From the NCBI RefSeq assembly GCF_023284025.1, contig NZ_JAKIKR010000021.1, positions 1 through 64,000 of the forward strand: DNA of 64,000 nucleotides, written 5' to 3'. Shown here in pieces: positions 40,816-50,329 of this stretch (within the stretch, counting starts at the first letter, position 1; every line of letters starts with the position of its first letter). The notes below the pieces were generated by a model that worked only from the letters and a program-made list of their open reading frames with translations, did no database searches and was not told the origin of the DNA. The position numbers and the translations under genes were made by a program. The stretch comes from Shewanella abyssi. Lineage in GTDB: Bacteria; Pseudomonadota; Gammaproteobacteria; Enterobacterales; Shewanellaceae.

Positions 40816-41433
40816 GTGAACAATGAACATCCCAAGCAACCCTTGGGTATTTTCCCTAGCTCATGGAGTGAATTGAGGGCAGGAAGAGTGCCAGGCCATA
40901 TTCCCATTTGGGTGGGTATTTTGTCTGAGTTGACCGAATTTGGCATTTTTTTTGTGGCTTATTTTATTGCCAAATATAACTACCCAGAAGCTTTCTCACT
41001 TGGCCCCAAAAGTGTTAGCACCTTCGCCGGCGTGCTCAACACGCTTATATTGCTGACCAGCAGCTACTTTATGGCAAAAGCCATGATCAATATTCGTGTT
41101 GATAATCGACTCAAGTCGGAGCGTTACCTTTGGCTGACGTTTGGCTGTGGTTGCTGGTATTTAGTGGTAAAAACGGCCGAGTTTTATTGGAATCACCAGC
41201 AGGGTTTTAGCACCAATACCAGTGAGTTTTTTACTATCTATTACTACATGACATTTAATCACTTTCTGCATGTGGGCTGGGCCGCTTGCGCAATATTGTG
41301 GGTAATTTTCCGCTTACGTAAAGGCGCCTACTCAGCAAAGCAGCACTCAGGGTTAGAAGCATTAGCCATGTATTGGCATATGATTGATCTTATGTGGATC
41401 CTTATTTTCCCCTTGCTGTACGTGTTGAGGTAA
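40816..41433 (+). CDS. norE: NorE-like cytochrome c oxidase subunit III family protein, copy 1
   Basis: 205 residues with five membrane helices, of the haem-copper oxidase subunit III family. Family features are PGHIPIWVGILSELTEFGIFF near the start, FNHFLHVGWA and the C-terminal YWHMIDLMWILIFPLLYVLR. Stand-alone small subunit III proteins next to norQ/norCB are called NorE; they support nitric oxide reductase activity but are not core subunits. The start is GTG at 40816; a nearby ATG is out of frame. The gene is followed after 6 bases by a norF-like gene. Confidence 0.85.
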   Translation: MNNEHPKQPLGIFPSSWSELRAGRVPGHIPIWVGILSELTEFGIFFVAYFIAKYNYPEAFSLGPKSVSTFAGVLNTLILLTSSYFMAKAMINIRVDNRLKSERYLWLTFGCGCWYLVVKTAEFYWNHQQGFSTNTSEFFTIYYYMTFNHFLHVGWAACAILWVIFRLRKGAYSAKQHSGLEALAMYWHMIDLMWILIFPLLYVLR

Positions 41434-41439
41434 GGCCTG

Positions 41440-41694
41440 ATGAAGTCACTTGGCAAAATTGAATTTTATTGGGGAGCATTGATTGCTATCACCCTGTTCA
41501 ATACATTTTTGGGGGAACAGTTCGAGTCCTCTGCACTGGTCAGTGTTTTAGTGGCACTCACCGTAATGTATAAAGGCTTAATGGTTATCGACCATTTTAT
41601 GGAACTGCGCCACGCCCATAAATACCTGCGTTTAATGATGCGTTTCTACCTTATTTTTTTCCCCTCACTCATTATACTGACCGCCTTTTTTTGA
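41440..41694 (+). CDS. norF: NorF-like subunit IV family protein, copy 1
   Basis: 84 residues, three hydrophobic segments, with the ALTVMYKGLMVIDHFMELRHA core found in prokaryotic cytochrome c oxidase subunit IV/NorF proteins. It pairs with the preceding norE. NorF is a small membrane accessory of nitric oxide reductase clusters. It is followed by a MITE-like insertion instead of directly by norQ. Confidence 0.78.
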   Translation: MKSLGKIEFYWGALIAITLFNTFLGEQFESSALVSVLVALTVMYKGLMVIDHFMELRHAHKYLRLMMRFYLIFFPSLIILTAFF

Positions 41695-41719
41695 CGATAA
41701 ACAGCTCAAGTTAAGTTAA

Positions 41720-41984
41720 TACCAATTCCACTAAAGATGTGATCAATTCAGAGCTCTCTCAGGGCTTTCAATTCAAGGCGCATTGTGGAAGAAATGGTTA
41801 TTCCCTTTTAAGACAATGTAACGCAGCAGTGAAAGTCCTGAGAAGCTCACTGCGTGCGGGTTTAAAATCCCTTAATACAGCGCATGTGGCTTTTGATATA
41901 GAATAACTATTAACTACAACCCACGTGCTTGTCTAAAGTGATTTAAATTCCCGCTGAACGAGCAACTATTTAATGGAATTGGTA
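41720..41984. mobile_element. 265-bp MITE-like element with terminal inverted repeats
   Basis: The ends are TACCAATTCCA (41720-41730) and TGGAATTGGTA (41974-41984), exact inverted repeats that extend inwards with one mismatch (ACTAAA against TTTAAT). TAA directly flanks both sides (41717-41719 and 41985-41987), consistent with a target duplication. An internal stem GCAGTGA/TCACTGC and no open frame fit a non-autonomous element. It fills most of the 375-base gap between norF and norQ. Confidence 0.75.
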
Positions 41985-42069
41985 TAACTGCTTTTATGGC
42001 CAAACATCTGATAAATGCTATATTTATACTGCGTTACTTTTCAAGTTACGCCGAATATTAGGGAGCAAT

Positions 42070-42879
42070 ATGACCTCTTCAACGACCTCTGCGATTGCCA
42101 TTAAGGGTGATATTTTTTATCAGCCACAAGATAATGAAGTACAACTGTTTGAGTATGCATTCTCCCATCAGTTACCCTTATTAATTAAAGGCCCTACAGG
42201 GTGCGGTAAAACGCGCTTCGTCGCGCATATGGCCGAAAAGCTCGCGAGGCCCTTATACACAGTGGCATGCCATGATGATTTAACCGCTGCGGATCTCGTT
42301 GGGCGTCACTTGATTGGTCCTAACGGCACCTATTGGCAGGATGGGCCATTAACCAGAGCCGTGCGGGAAGGGGGGATCTGCTATCTCGATGAAATCGTCG
42401 AAGCGCGGAAAGATACGACCGTCGTCCTCCACCCTCTTGCTGATGATCGACGCATACTCCCCATAGAGCGAACGGGAGAGGAGCTTGCCGCTGCTGAAGG
42501 CTTTATGTTGGTGGTGTCCTATAACCCGGGTTATCAAAATATTCTCAAAGGCATGAAGGCGAGCACTCGACAGCGCTTTGTCGCATTGCGGCTTAATTAT
42601 CCCGACCCTCTGCTTGAGAGCCAAATTCTGCTCGCTGAAAGCAAAATAGAGCAAGACTTGGCAGTCAAATTAATTGAACTGGCCGGTTCACTGCGTAGAC
42701 TAGACTGTGACTTGGATGAAGTGGTGTCTACCCGCTTGTTGATTTATGCGGCGCGAATGATCTCCAGTGGCATGGCGCCACTTGCCGTGTGCCGCTGCTG
42801 TCTTGCTGAGCCCCTATCCGATGATATCACTACCGTTGAAGCCTTAATGGACGTCGCTCGCTTATACTTTGACTATTGA
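42070..42879 (+). CDS. norQ: NorQ/CbbQ-type MoxR AAA+ ATPase
   Basis: 269 residues, AAA+ ATPase of the MoxR group. Walker A is GPTGCGKT (about 39-46), Walker B ICYLDEI, followed by a sensor region SYNPGYQ and arginine finger region STRQRFVAL. The C-terminal CbbQ/NorQ extension is present. NorQ works with the VWA protein NorD to activate the nitric oxide reductase, probably by inserting or remodelling its metal site. GGGAGCAAT precedes the ATG. It is followed within 21 bases by the second norE. Confidence 0.92.
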   Translation: MTSSTTSAIAIKGDIFYQPQDNEVQLFEYAFSHQLPLLIKGPTGCGKTRFVAHMAEKLARPLYTVACHDDLTAADLVGRHLIGPNGTYWQDGPLTRAVREGGICYLDEIVEARKDTTVVLHPLADDRRILPIERTGEELAAAEGFMLVVSYNPGYQNILKGMKASTRQRFVALRLNYPDPLLESQILLAESKIEQDLAVKLIELAGSLRRLDCDLDEVVSTRLLIYAARMISSGMAPLAVCRCCLAEPLSDDITTVEALMDVARLYFDY

Positions 42880-42900
42880 GGGCGGCGGGAGCTGACGAAA

Positions 42901-43512
42901 ATGGAGTTGGACAATGAGGCAGCACTCGCTCTAGCGAACACGAATACCCCATTGAGCAAACCTCACTTACCGGGTGATTTGGCGATGTGGTTTTTTATCT
43001 TGGCTGAACTAACGGTATTTGCGATTTTCTTTATTGGCTTTGCGATCACTCGCCAACTGTATCCCGATATGTTCCAACAGGGCCAAAGTTACCTCCATCC
43101 TGCTGCAGGTGGGATCAACACCTTCGCCTTGATCTCGAGTAGCTGTTTCGTCGCCCTAAGCTTAAATGCCATAAGACAATCACGACATACCTACGCAGCG
43201 ATACTGTTAGCTGCAGCGCTATTAATGGCAAGCGTCTATTTGGCAGTCAAGACATGGGAGTATAACCAGCTACTGGATCTTGGATATGGTCTCTCTAGTA
43301 ATACCTATTTCACCTTGTACTTTTTTATCACCGGCTTTCATTTCCTGCATGTCATCCTTGGGATGATTATTTTGGGGTTTATGGCGTTCAGAACTATCAA
43401 TGGCGCTTATCAAGGAGGCAATCTGTCTGGGTTCGAGTCTGGCGCTTGCTATTGGCATATGGTGGATCTGGTATGGATCATACTCTTCCCACTACTTTAC
43501 GTTATCGACTAG
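42901..43512 (+). CDS. norE: NorE-like cytochrome c oxidase subunit III family protein, copy 2
   Basis: 203 residues, five membrane helices, homologous to the first norE of the locus: LPGDLAMWFFILAELTVFAIFF, FITGFHFLHVILGM and YWHMVDLVWIILFPLLYVID correspond block by block. GGGAG lies ahead of the ATG. Placed directly behind norQ, it is in the position NorE has in Paracoccus-type clusters, so it may be the ancestral copy. Having two copies in one locus is unusual. Confidence 0.87.
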   Translation: MELDNEAALALANTNTPLSKPHLPGDLAMWFFILAELTVFAIFFIGFAITRQLYPDMFQQGQSYLHPAAGGINTFALISSSCFVALSLNAIRQSRHTYAAILLAAALLMASVYLAVKTWEYNQLLDLGYGLSSNTYFTLYFFITGFHFLHVILGMIILGFMAFRTINGAYQGGNLSGFESGACYWHMVDLVWIILFPLLYVID

Positions 43513-43542
43513 CTAGACTCAGATCGTAGGAGGGTTAGTAAT

Positions 43543-43818
43543 ATGCTTAATCATCACGCTGTTATTCTACGGGTTTATCTTTATCTTATTTTGCTGACCA
43601 TAGCGTCTGCATACATGGGAAGTATCGATGACATTTGGTCATCAGAGTGGCAGGGGCTGGCCCTAACGGGGATCCTTGCCTTAACCGTGATAAAGGGATG
43701 GCAGATTGTTGATGTATATATGGAATTGAAACAAGCCCCTGCATTGTGGCGCAATCTATTGCGGGGTTACATTGTATTACTGCCCTTGATTATTGGTTTC
43801 ATTTATCTTGTTTTCTAA
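43543..43818 (+). CDS. norF: NorF-like subunit IV family protein, copy 2
   Basis: 91 residues, three membrane segments. The LTVIKGWQIVDVYMELKQAP block matches the corresponding LTVMYKGLMVIDHFMELRHA of the first norF. GTAGGAGGG is a strong ribosome site. It ends the plus-strand nor genes, which face the minus-strand norCBD group across a 94-base AT-rich spacer. Confidence 0.78.
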   Translation: MLNHHAVILRVYLYLILLTIASAYMGSIDDIWSSEWQGLALTGILALTVIKGWQIVDVYMELKQAPALWRNLLRGYIVLLPLIIGFIYLVF

Positions 43819-43912
43819 CTAGCTCTCTACTGCAATATAAATTCAAATAATACTCTTACACACCCTATTACACTCTCTATAGCACTCTTTATAGCACTTT
43901 CAATAACACACT

Positions 43913-44281
43913 CTAGACTTGCTTGTAGCCCATTTTATTCCCCGCCCATGCGCGGACTAACATCCATACGGCAGTAAGAATAAAAGCGGTATGGATAGAG
44001 ATAAAATAGGTAATAACAAATACCCAAGTCATCCCAGAGTTGAAGCCGCCTAAATATAGCATTAGCCCGCTGACCAATATTAGTGCCGCTGCAGCGGCCA
44101 AGTTCAGCTTAATGGCAAAATTTAGATGATAAGCAGCAAAAGATTCAGCGGTAAATTTATTGATTTTAGTCAGTAATACCAGAAATGAGACCGCAGGTAA
44201 AAAGGTTAGATTCAGTAAGGACCACAGGGCAATTATGGATGCCTGTTCTATTTGCTTTCTATCATATTTTCTTACGTTCAT
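43913..44281 (-). CDS. Four-helix membrane protein of the nor locus, function unknown
   Basis: 122 residues with about three to four hydrophobic helices (ALWSLLNLTFLPAVSFLVLL, LNLAAAAALILVSGLMLYLG, WVFVITYFISIHTAFILTAVWML). The start at ATG 44281 gives MNVRKYDRKQIEQASI; a longer reading would overlap the upstream zinc-ribbon gene. Not recognised as a named family. As the last gene of the norC-norB-norD-zinc ribbon group on the minus strand, it is a candidate NO-reductase accessory protein. Confidence 0.6.
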   Translation of the reverse strand: MNVRKYDRKQIEQASIIALWSLLNLTFLPAVSFLVLLTKINKFTAESFAAYHLNFAIKLNLAAAAALILVSGLMLYLGGFNSGMTWVFVITYFISIHTAFILTAVWMLVRAWAGNKMGYKQV

Positions 44282-44307
44282 GGTTATATACCTGTCTGCA
44301 AAATCGG

Positions 44308-44526
44308 TTATCGGGGCAAATAGATGACCATCACTAAACAAAATAGCGCGATGAAAACAAAGGCCCATAAAAACAGCTTGGTCTTATATAATCTGCTACT
44401 CGGGTGGGCGGCAGGTAAAGCCATACCACAGTGTTGGCAAACTTGACCTACAGCAGGGCTATCTAGCCCATTTTGCTCAACCTCATTTTCAGTCTGACAA
44501 TACAAACAGGGTACTTTTTCAATCAT
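44308..44526 (-). CDS. Small zinc-ribbon membrane protein downstream of norD
   Basis: 72 residues: an N-terminal zinc ribbon (CLYCQ...CQHCG, two CxxC pairs about 22 residues apart) and one C-terminal membrane helix (LFLWAFVFIALFCLVMVIYL). It recalls small DnrP-like proteins of denitrification clusters, but similarity is too short to assert. It lies 37 bases behind norD and ahead of a four-helix membrane protein, so it is probably in the same transcript. Confidence 0.65.
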   Translation of the reverse strand: MIEKVPCLYCQTENEVEQNGLDSPAVGQVCQHCGMALPAAHPSSRLYKTKLFLWAFVFIALFCLVMVIYLPR

Positions 44527-44563
44527 CCCTCCTCCTGTTGTTGTTGTAGATAGTAAATAGCAT

Positions 44564-46405
44564 TTAACACGATGAATGGGTTAGCTGATGGTAAAGCTGC
44601 GGCAACTTTGACGGTAGCTGACAGGGATTAACAATCACACTGAAGCCGTTACTGCCGAAAATATAGGGTAGATATTGGTCAGCTTTTTGATCTATGGTGA
44701 TGCAAAATGGCACGAGTCCGAGGCGCCTTGCGGCAATAATGGCTTGGCGGGTATCTTCAATGCCATATCTGCCGTCGTAATTATCGATATCGTTGGGTTT
44801 ACCATCGGTCAAAATCAGTAATAGTTTTCGATGCTGAGTCTGTTCGGCTAAAATTCGGCTAGCTTGGCGAATCGCCGCGCCCATACGAGTGTAAAACCCC
44901 GGACGTAAACTGAGTATGCGCCCACGAATATGGTCATCATAAGCTTCGGCAAAATTCTTCAATAGTGTAAAGCGAACATGATGGCGTTTTACCGATGAGA
45001 AACCATAAATCGCAAAAGGGTCCCCCACTGCCGCTAATGCCTCACTGAATAGCAGCATGCTGTCCTTGATGACATCGATGACCCGGTGCTCATTATTGAT
45101 ATAGGCATCTGTGGACATCGAAAGATCTGCTAATAAAAGAGTACTGATATCGCGTTGGCTGCTCTGAAACCTAAGGTAGAGACCAGTATCGCGCGCCAGC
45201 GATGTTTTACTTTCAATATGGAAGTCCAGCCAAGCGCTTAAATCAATCTCGTCGCCTGTAGACTGAGATTTTTGCCAATTTTTAATACTTTGTAACTGCT
45301 GAAATTGTTGACGGACTTTGTTTGCAGCTGACGCTAATGATGCCGGCAGGGCCAGTGGCTGGCTGTCTTTAGGTAGCATAGGTTGCAACAAGCAGTGCGC
45401 GGGGATTAATTGATTAGATCTGAAATCCCACTCTGGCAAGGTGATGCCTTTTCCCAGTGGCAAGTCATCCTCAATGGCAGCGGGCAGATCAAGATCAAGC
45501 TTCAGTTTGGCTGTTTTCTGCCGTGAGCCTTTTGCCACAGTAATAATATCAAGATCCTCGGCGACTCTTTGAGCGTCTTCATCTTCAGTGTCGTCTTCGG
45601 CACGGTTCACTCGCGAAAACTCACTCCAAGAAAACAGGTTCTCTAATCGAAACACCATCAAGCTATCTTTGCTGTCCTCCTCTTCAACTCGCTCAGACTT
45701 TTTCCTTGCTTGTAGGCTCTCTTGCGGTGTCATCAACGATGACGTTTGCTCCTCTTCACAATCAATATCTGCCGCGTTAAATGGGTTAGCCTTAATATTT
45801 TCATTGGGATACAGCCACAGATAAATCGCTTGAGGAGCATAGTTAGCCACAGGGAAATCAATGGGAGTTTCAGGATGAAGAATCGCCTGTATGACAGCAT
45901 GTTCGAGCAGTTGTAAGGACTTAGGTAATGACGCTAATGGCGTGCGTAGCTTGAGCGTCGCAGCGGCAAGTCGTGCATAGCGCGGCCTCAATGTCGGGAA
46001 AGTAGCTAATACTGCCGTCACTGCCGCCTGATTGTCTCTAGCCCAGTGCGTAAAATGAGTTGGGCTATAAGCAGCAAGCGCCACCAGCCACAGGTAAAGT
46101 TCTCTATTAAGTTGCTGCGTATCAAAAATGGCAATCGATTGCGGTAGCCTTAGGCTGGTTTCATCCTGCCAGGCAAGGCTGATTTGCTGATTAGCACCCG
46201 AAATTTTATCCAGCAGTTTTCTGCGAGCATAATAGTCACGAGGTACAGCGGCTTCGACACGTTTTGTCGGCGCGCCACCTAATGCTCGAAAGACCAACCC
46301 GGCAGATTTTTTTATATCATCAAACTCAACTCGGGCATGATCAAACTCTGTGTGGCTCTTTTGCACAATATACTTGTGCCAGATACTACCAACCCATTCT
46401 TCCAT
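44564..46405 (-). CDS. norD: NorD, VWA-domain nitric oxide reductase activation protein
   Basis: 613 residues. The C-terminal quarter (about 425-600) is a von Willebrand A domain with a complete MIDAS motif (LLLADLSMSTDAY, D-x-S-x-S) and LILTDGKPNDIDNYDGRYGIEDT, typical of NorD. The middle part (about 215-320) is acidic and low in complexity. NorD partners NorQ in maturing NorCB. It lies 128 bases after norB, with a perfect 10-bp hairpin in the gap that may separate its expression from norCB. Confidence 0.92.
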   Translation of the reverse strand: MEEWVGSIWHKYIVQKSHTEFDHARVEFDDIKKSAGLVFRALGGAPTKRVEAAVPRDYYARRKLLDKISGANQQISLAWQDETSLRLPQSIAIFDTQQLNRELYLWLVALAAYSPTHFTHWARDNQAAVTAVLATFPTLRPRYARLAAATLKLRTPLASLPKSLQLLEHAVIQAILHPETPIDFPVANYAPQAIYLWLYPNENIKANPFNAADIDCEEEQTSSLMTPQESLQARKKSERVEEEDSKDSLMVFRLENLFSWSEFSRVNRAEDDTEDEDAQRVAEDLDIITVAKGSRQKTAKLKLDLDLPAAIEDDLPLGKGITLPEWDFRSNQLIPAHCLLQPMLPKDSQPLALPASLASAANKVRQQFQQLQSIKNWQKSQSTGDEIDLSAWLDFHIESKTSLARDTGLYLRFQSSQRDISTLLLADLSMSTDAYINNEHRVIDVIKDSMLLFSEALAAVGDPFAIYGFSSVKRHHVRFTLLKNFAEAYDDHIRGRILSLRPGFYTRMGAAIRQASRILAEQTQHRKLLLILTDGKPNDIDNYDGRYGIEDTRQAIIAARRLGLVPFCITIDQKADQYLPYIFGSNGFSVIVNPCQLPSKLPQLYHQLTHSSC

Positions 46406-46443
46406 AAGAGGTTAAATTATCTCCCTTGTGCCGTAGATTGAGC

Positions 46444-46476
46444 TGAAGCTGACACCAATCAATGGGGTCAGCTTCA
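46444..46476 (-). other. Intercistronic hairpin between norB and norD
   Basis: TGAAGCTGAC (46444-46453) and GTCAGCTTCA (46467-46476), perfect 10-bp stem with 13-base loop. On the sense (minus) strand there is no T tract, so it is more likely an mRNA stability or partial-termination element than a full terminator. Confidence 0.6.
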
Positions 46477-46533
46477 TTTTCATCTCCATTTACAGAGCAT
46501 CAATTAGATACGCTTTCACTCAACTTATTCCCA

Positions 46534-47925
<1,392 letters not shown>

Positions 47926-48372
47926 TTACCCCTCAATATTCGGTGGCCAACTGTTAACATCCATTTCAGCGGTGAACTTTAAAAACTCCGCCAAATCATC
48001 AACTTGTTGCTCAGTCAAATTAAATTGAGGCATCTGACGCCGTCCTGGCACACCAAGAGGTTGAATCTTCATCCAGCCCTGCATGAAGCCTTTAAATGCA
48101 TCGAGATCACCGCCGCCACGACGAAAATAAACATTACCCAGCTCTGGAGCATAATAGGCGCCCTCTCCGATGAGCGTATGGCAACCGATACAATTATTGT
48201 CTTCCCATACCGTTTTACCTCTTGCGACTGACTCAGTTAGGTTTTCACGATGGTCGTATTTGGGCATTTCTCTAGTGGTATGCAGGGTGAGTGCGGCAAA
48301 CAACAGTAGGAAAAAAACACTACCGCCATAATAGATATTTCGAGCCATACCTTTCGTAAAAGTGTCTGACAT
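47926..48372 (-). CDS. norC: Nitric oxide reductase cytochrome c subunit NorC
   Basis: 148 residues: an N-terminal membrane anchor (IYYGGSVFFLLLFAALTLHT) and one periplasmic haem c site, NCIGCHTLIGEGAYYAPELG, with the axial methionine in RRQMPQFNLTEQQ. It passes electrons to NorB. It is the first gene of norC-norB-norD on the minus strand. The upstream spacer holds a direct repeat ACCCTGC-N6-ACCCTGC (minus strand, about 48443-48462) that could bind a regulator; no sigma-54 type -24/-12 element was seen. Confidence 0.95.
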   Translation of the reverse strand: MSDTFTKGMARNIYYGGSVFFLLLFAALTLHTTREMPKYDHRENLTESVARGKTVWEDNNCIGCHTLIGEGAYYAPELGNVYFRRGGGDLDAFKGFMQGWMKIQPLGVPGRRQMPQFNLTEQQVDDLAEFLKFTAEMDVNSWPPNIEG

Positions 48373-48693
48373 ATTGCTACCCTTTATTCTGGTGACTTTA
48401 ATTTTTTTGATTAAAGATTTCCTCAGTATAGGACAGCAGGGTTTATTTGCAGGGTTTCAACGATAGAGCCCAGCTAAGCTTTTGTTGTCAGCAAGGATCA
48501 AGGCTGGTCGCCTGACGGTGAATAGTTGGAGTGTAAAATTAAAGGATCTTGCCTATGTTGGTTATATATTTGCCATTAGAACAGCCGAGGACTCCATCTT
48601 AGATAGCCCTCGGCCCAACGGCTTACTCATAATAGAAAATGCTGAGCAACCCGGGTTAAACCAGGGGCTCAACGATGGTGATGCGCTTTTATT
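48373..48693. other. Spacer upstream of norC with a coding-like remnant
   Basis: 321 bases. Besides the norC promoter region it contains an open frame on the plus strand, 48467-48697, reading through ARIKAGRLTVNSWSVKLKDL and ending GLNDGDALLF. It has only a TTG start, no ribosome site, and overlaps the end of the PepSY gene by four bases. It may be the decayed end of a gene or chance; family not recognised. Confidence 0.3.
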
Positions 48694-49512
48694 TTAGCCC
48701 TTTGCCTTTTTGGCAGCACGCTTAACAGTGAAGCGATATCGTTTTTGCATTAGGTTCTCTGCAACCCAATAAAGCCCCGATAAAGACAGTAGTAGCGTTA
48801 ACACACCAAATAGCCAGCTGAACGGATTGTTAAAGCTGCCTTGATTAAGGTAATCCATAAAATGCAGTTTAAACATAAAATCTGCGATATCAGTTTGGTC
48901 ATTTTTATGACCAACCAGCTCGCCATTAACCGCATTGATATAGACTCGGGTCGACAGGTCATCTTGCATATTCACCAGCCACAAAGGGTTGCACTGCTTA
49001 GGCCAATCATTATGGGGGGCTGCCACCTGCTCAATACTGCTAATGCTGCCGGGTCCCATGTAACTATCGCTAGCTAATTGCATCGCCAGCGGCTTATCAA
49101 TATTTATGGTTTTACCTGAGTATGCGTCGATTAAACCCTGCTGCTGGCATTGGTGGCCATAGCGCTGCACTTTGGCATCGAGTCGATAAACAGGCTGCCC
49201 TGCTAGAGCGACTAAGCTAACTGATTCAGTCTCAGGCCGAGTAGTGAGCAATGGGGCTATTTCGAGTAGCCGCTGAGATTCAAATTTATGTCGATTTTGC
49301 TCTGTGTGATGGCTGTGGTTGTACGCCATACCTTTAAGCTCATCATGGGGGATGAGATTGAAATAAACCCCGCTAATGAGCCATAACAGTAACTGAACGC
49401 TAACCAAGGCGCCTATCCAATAATGACCCACTTTGATCCAGCGTTTCATACGCTTACTAAGCTGGTTTGAGGCTCTGATTTTTCCGCTAGCCTGCCGTTT
49501 TTTAATTGTCAT
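48694..49512 (-). CDS. PepSY-associated membrane protein, second of pair
   Basis: 272 residues: an N-terminal membrane helix (GHYWIGALVSVQLLLWLISGVYF), a periplasmic PepSY-like region and a C-terminal helix (FSWLFGVLTLLLSLSGLYWVAENL). The ATG at 49512 is chosen because GGAGG lies eight bases ahead and it overlaps the previous stop as TAATG; a longer start at 49539 is less likely. Such proteins often accompany TonB-dependent siderophore receptors and may act in ferric reduction. Here a receptor remnant lies upstream of the pair. Confidence 0.8.
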   Translation of the reverse strand: MTIKKRQASGKIRASNQLSKRMKRWIKVGHYWIGALVSVQLLLWLISGVYFNLIPHDELKGMAYNHSHHTEQNRHKFESQRLLEIAPLLTTRPETESVSLVALAGQPVYRLDAKVQRYGHQCQQQGLIDAYSGKTINIDKPLAMQLASDSYMGPGSISSIEQVAAPHNDWPKQCNPLWLVNMQDDLSTRVYINAVNGELVGHKNDQTDIADFMFKLHFMDYLNQGSFNNPFSWLFGVLTLLLSLSGLYWVAENLMQKRYRFTVKRAAKKAKG

Positions 49513-50234
49513 TACAGGTACCTCCGTCGACGTTGCCAAGTGAGCAGTAGCCCGGCGATAACTGAAATAATGGCAATGATAGCCGTGATCAATAGCAGCT
49601 TGTTGTCAATGGATTCTCCATCGTCATAATCCATGATATGCCACTTCCAAAATAGATCGAACAAGCGCCAGTAGTCATGCCTACGAGTAACCAGCTCCCC
49701 AGTAGTGGCAGACAAGTACAGGGTCGTGGCAGCGCTGTCATCAAAGTCCATTTTCCACACCGGTAGATGACGCGCGGCCAATTCTGCAGGCCCGTCCTCT
49801 CGCAGCAGTACGACCTTGATGAGTTTTGCTTCTAGTGGAATTGATTGTTGATGCTGAAAGCCTTTGGTTATTTCTCTCGCTTGCGGCTCTGTTATTTCCG
49901 CTGACAATTGGCCTGAATTAGCATTAAGTAAAAATACTTTCCCCTTTAGTTTTATGCGGTAGTAATGATGGCTAGCCAATAGCTTCAAACTGATGTCATC
50001 TGCATCTGGATAGCGCTGATACACGGCTGATATCGGGTAATTAATTTGGTTTGTGTCTATATAGGCAACACTCTGCTTGTCAATATGGTCACTCCGTATA
50101 AAACCAATATCCATTAGTACAAAGTAGCTGCCGGTAACCGACCAGATCACGATAGGCACGGCAAGTGCCAACATCAGCCATCTATGTAGGAAGTGCGCGG
50201 ATAATACTCGCTTAATTTTTTTTATTAGGCTCAA
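49512..50234 (-). CDS. PepSY-associated membrane protein, first of pair
   Basis: 240 residues with helices at both ends (FLHRWLMLALAVPIVIWSVTGSYFVL; LLLITAIIAIISVIAGLLLTW) and a PepSY-like periplasmic middle (AVYQRYPDADDISLKLLASHHYYRIKLKGKVF, split here only to describe it as one domain, about 60-95). It resembles the following gene in size and layout, so the two may function as a heterodimer. Its stop overlaps the next start by one base. It lies about 95 bases behind a decayed TonB-receptor tail on the same strand. Confidence 0.78.
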   Translation of the reverse strand: MSLIKKIKRVLSAHFLHRWLMLALAVPIVIWSVTGSYFVLMDIGFIRSDHIDKQSVAYIDTNQINYPISAVYQRYPDADDISLKLLASHHYYRIKLKGKVFLLNANSGQLSAEITEPQAREITKGFQHQQSIPLEAKLIKVVLLREDGPAELAARHLPVWKMDFDDSAATTLYLSATTGELVTRRHDYWRLFDLFWKWHIMDYDDGESIDNKLLLITAIIAIISVIAGLLLTWQRRRRYL

Positions 50235-50329
50235 AATAATTACTGACCTTTTGTTATTGTTATTGTTATGAGTAAATCTATTGCTGACCTTTTGTGCGAC
50301 CCTATATTTAATCCTATGTTTAACCCTGG

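Noticed and set aside
43819..43912. Repeated ATAGCACT(T/C) motifs in the norF-to-membrane-protein spacer
   Set aside because: Short, irregular, low-complexity AT/CT sequence; no clear unit or stem to support a repeat call.
48373..48480. Sigma-54/NorR-type promoter for norC
   Set aside because: No GG-N10-GC at -24/-12 could be found; only a short direct repeat is visible.
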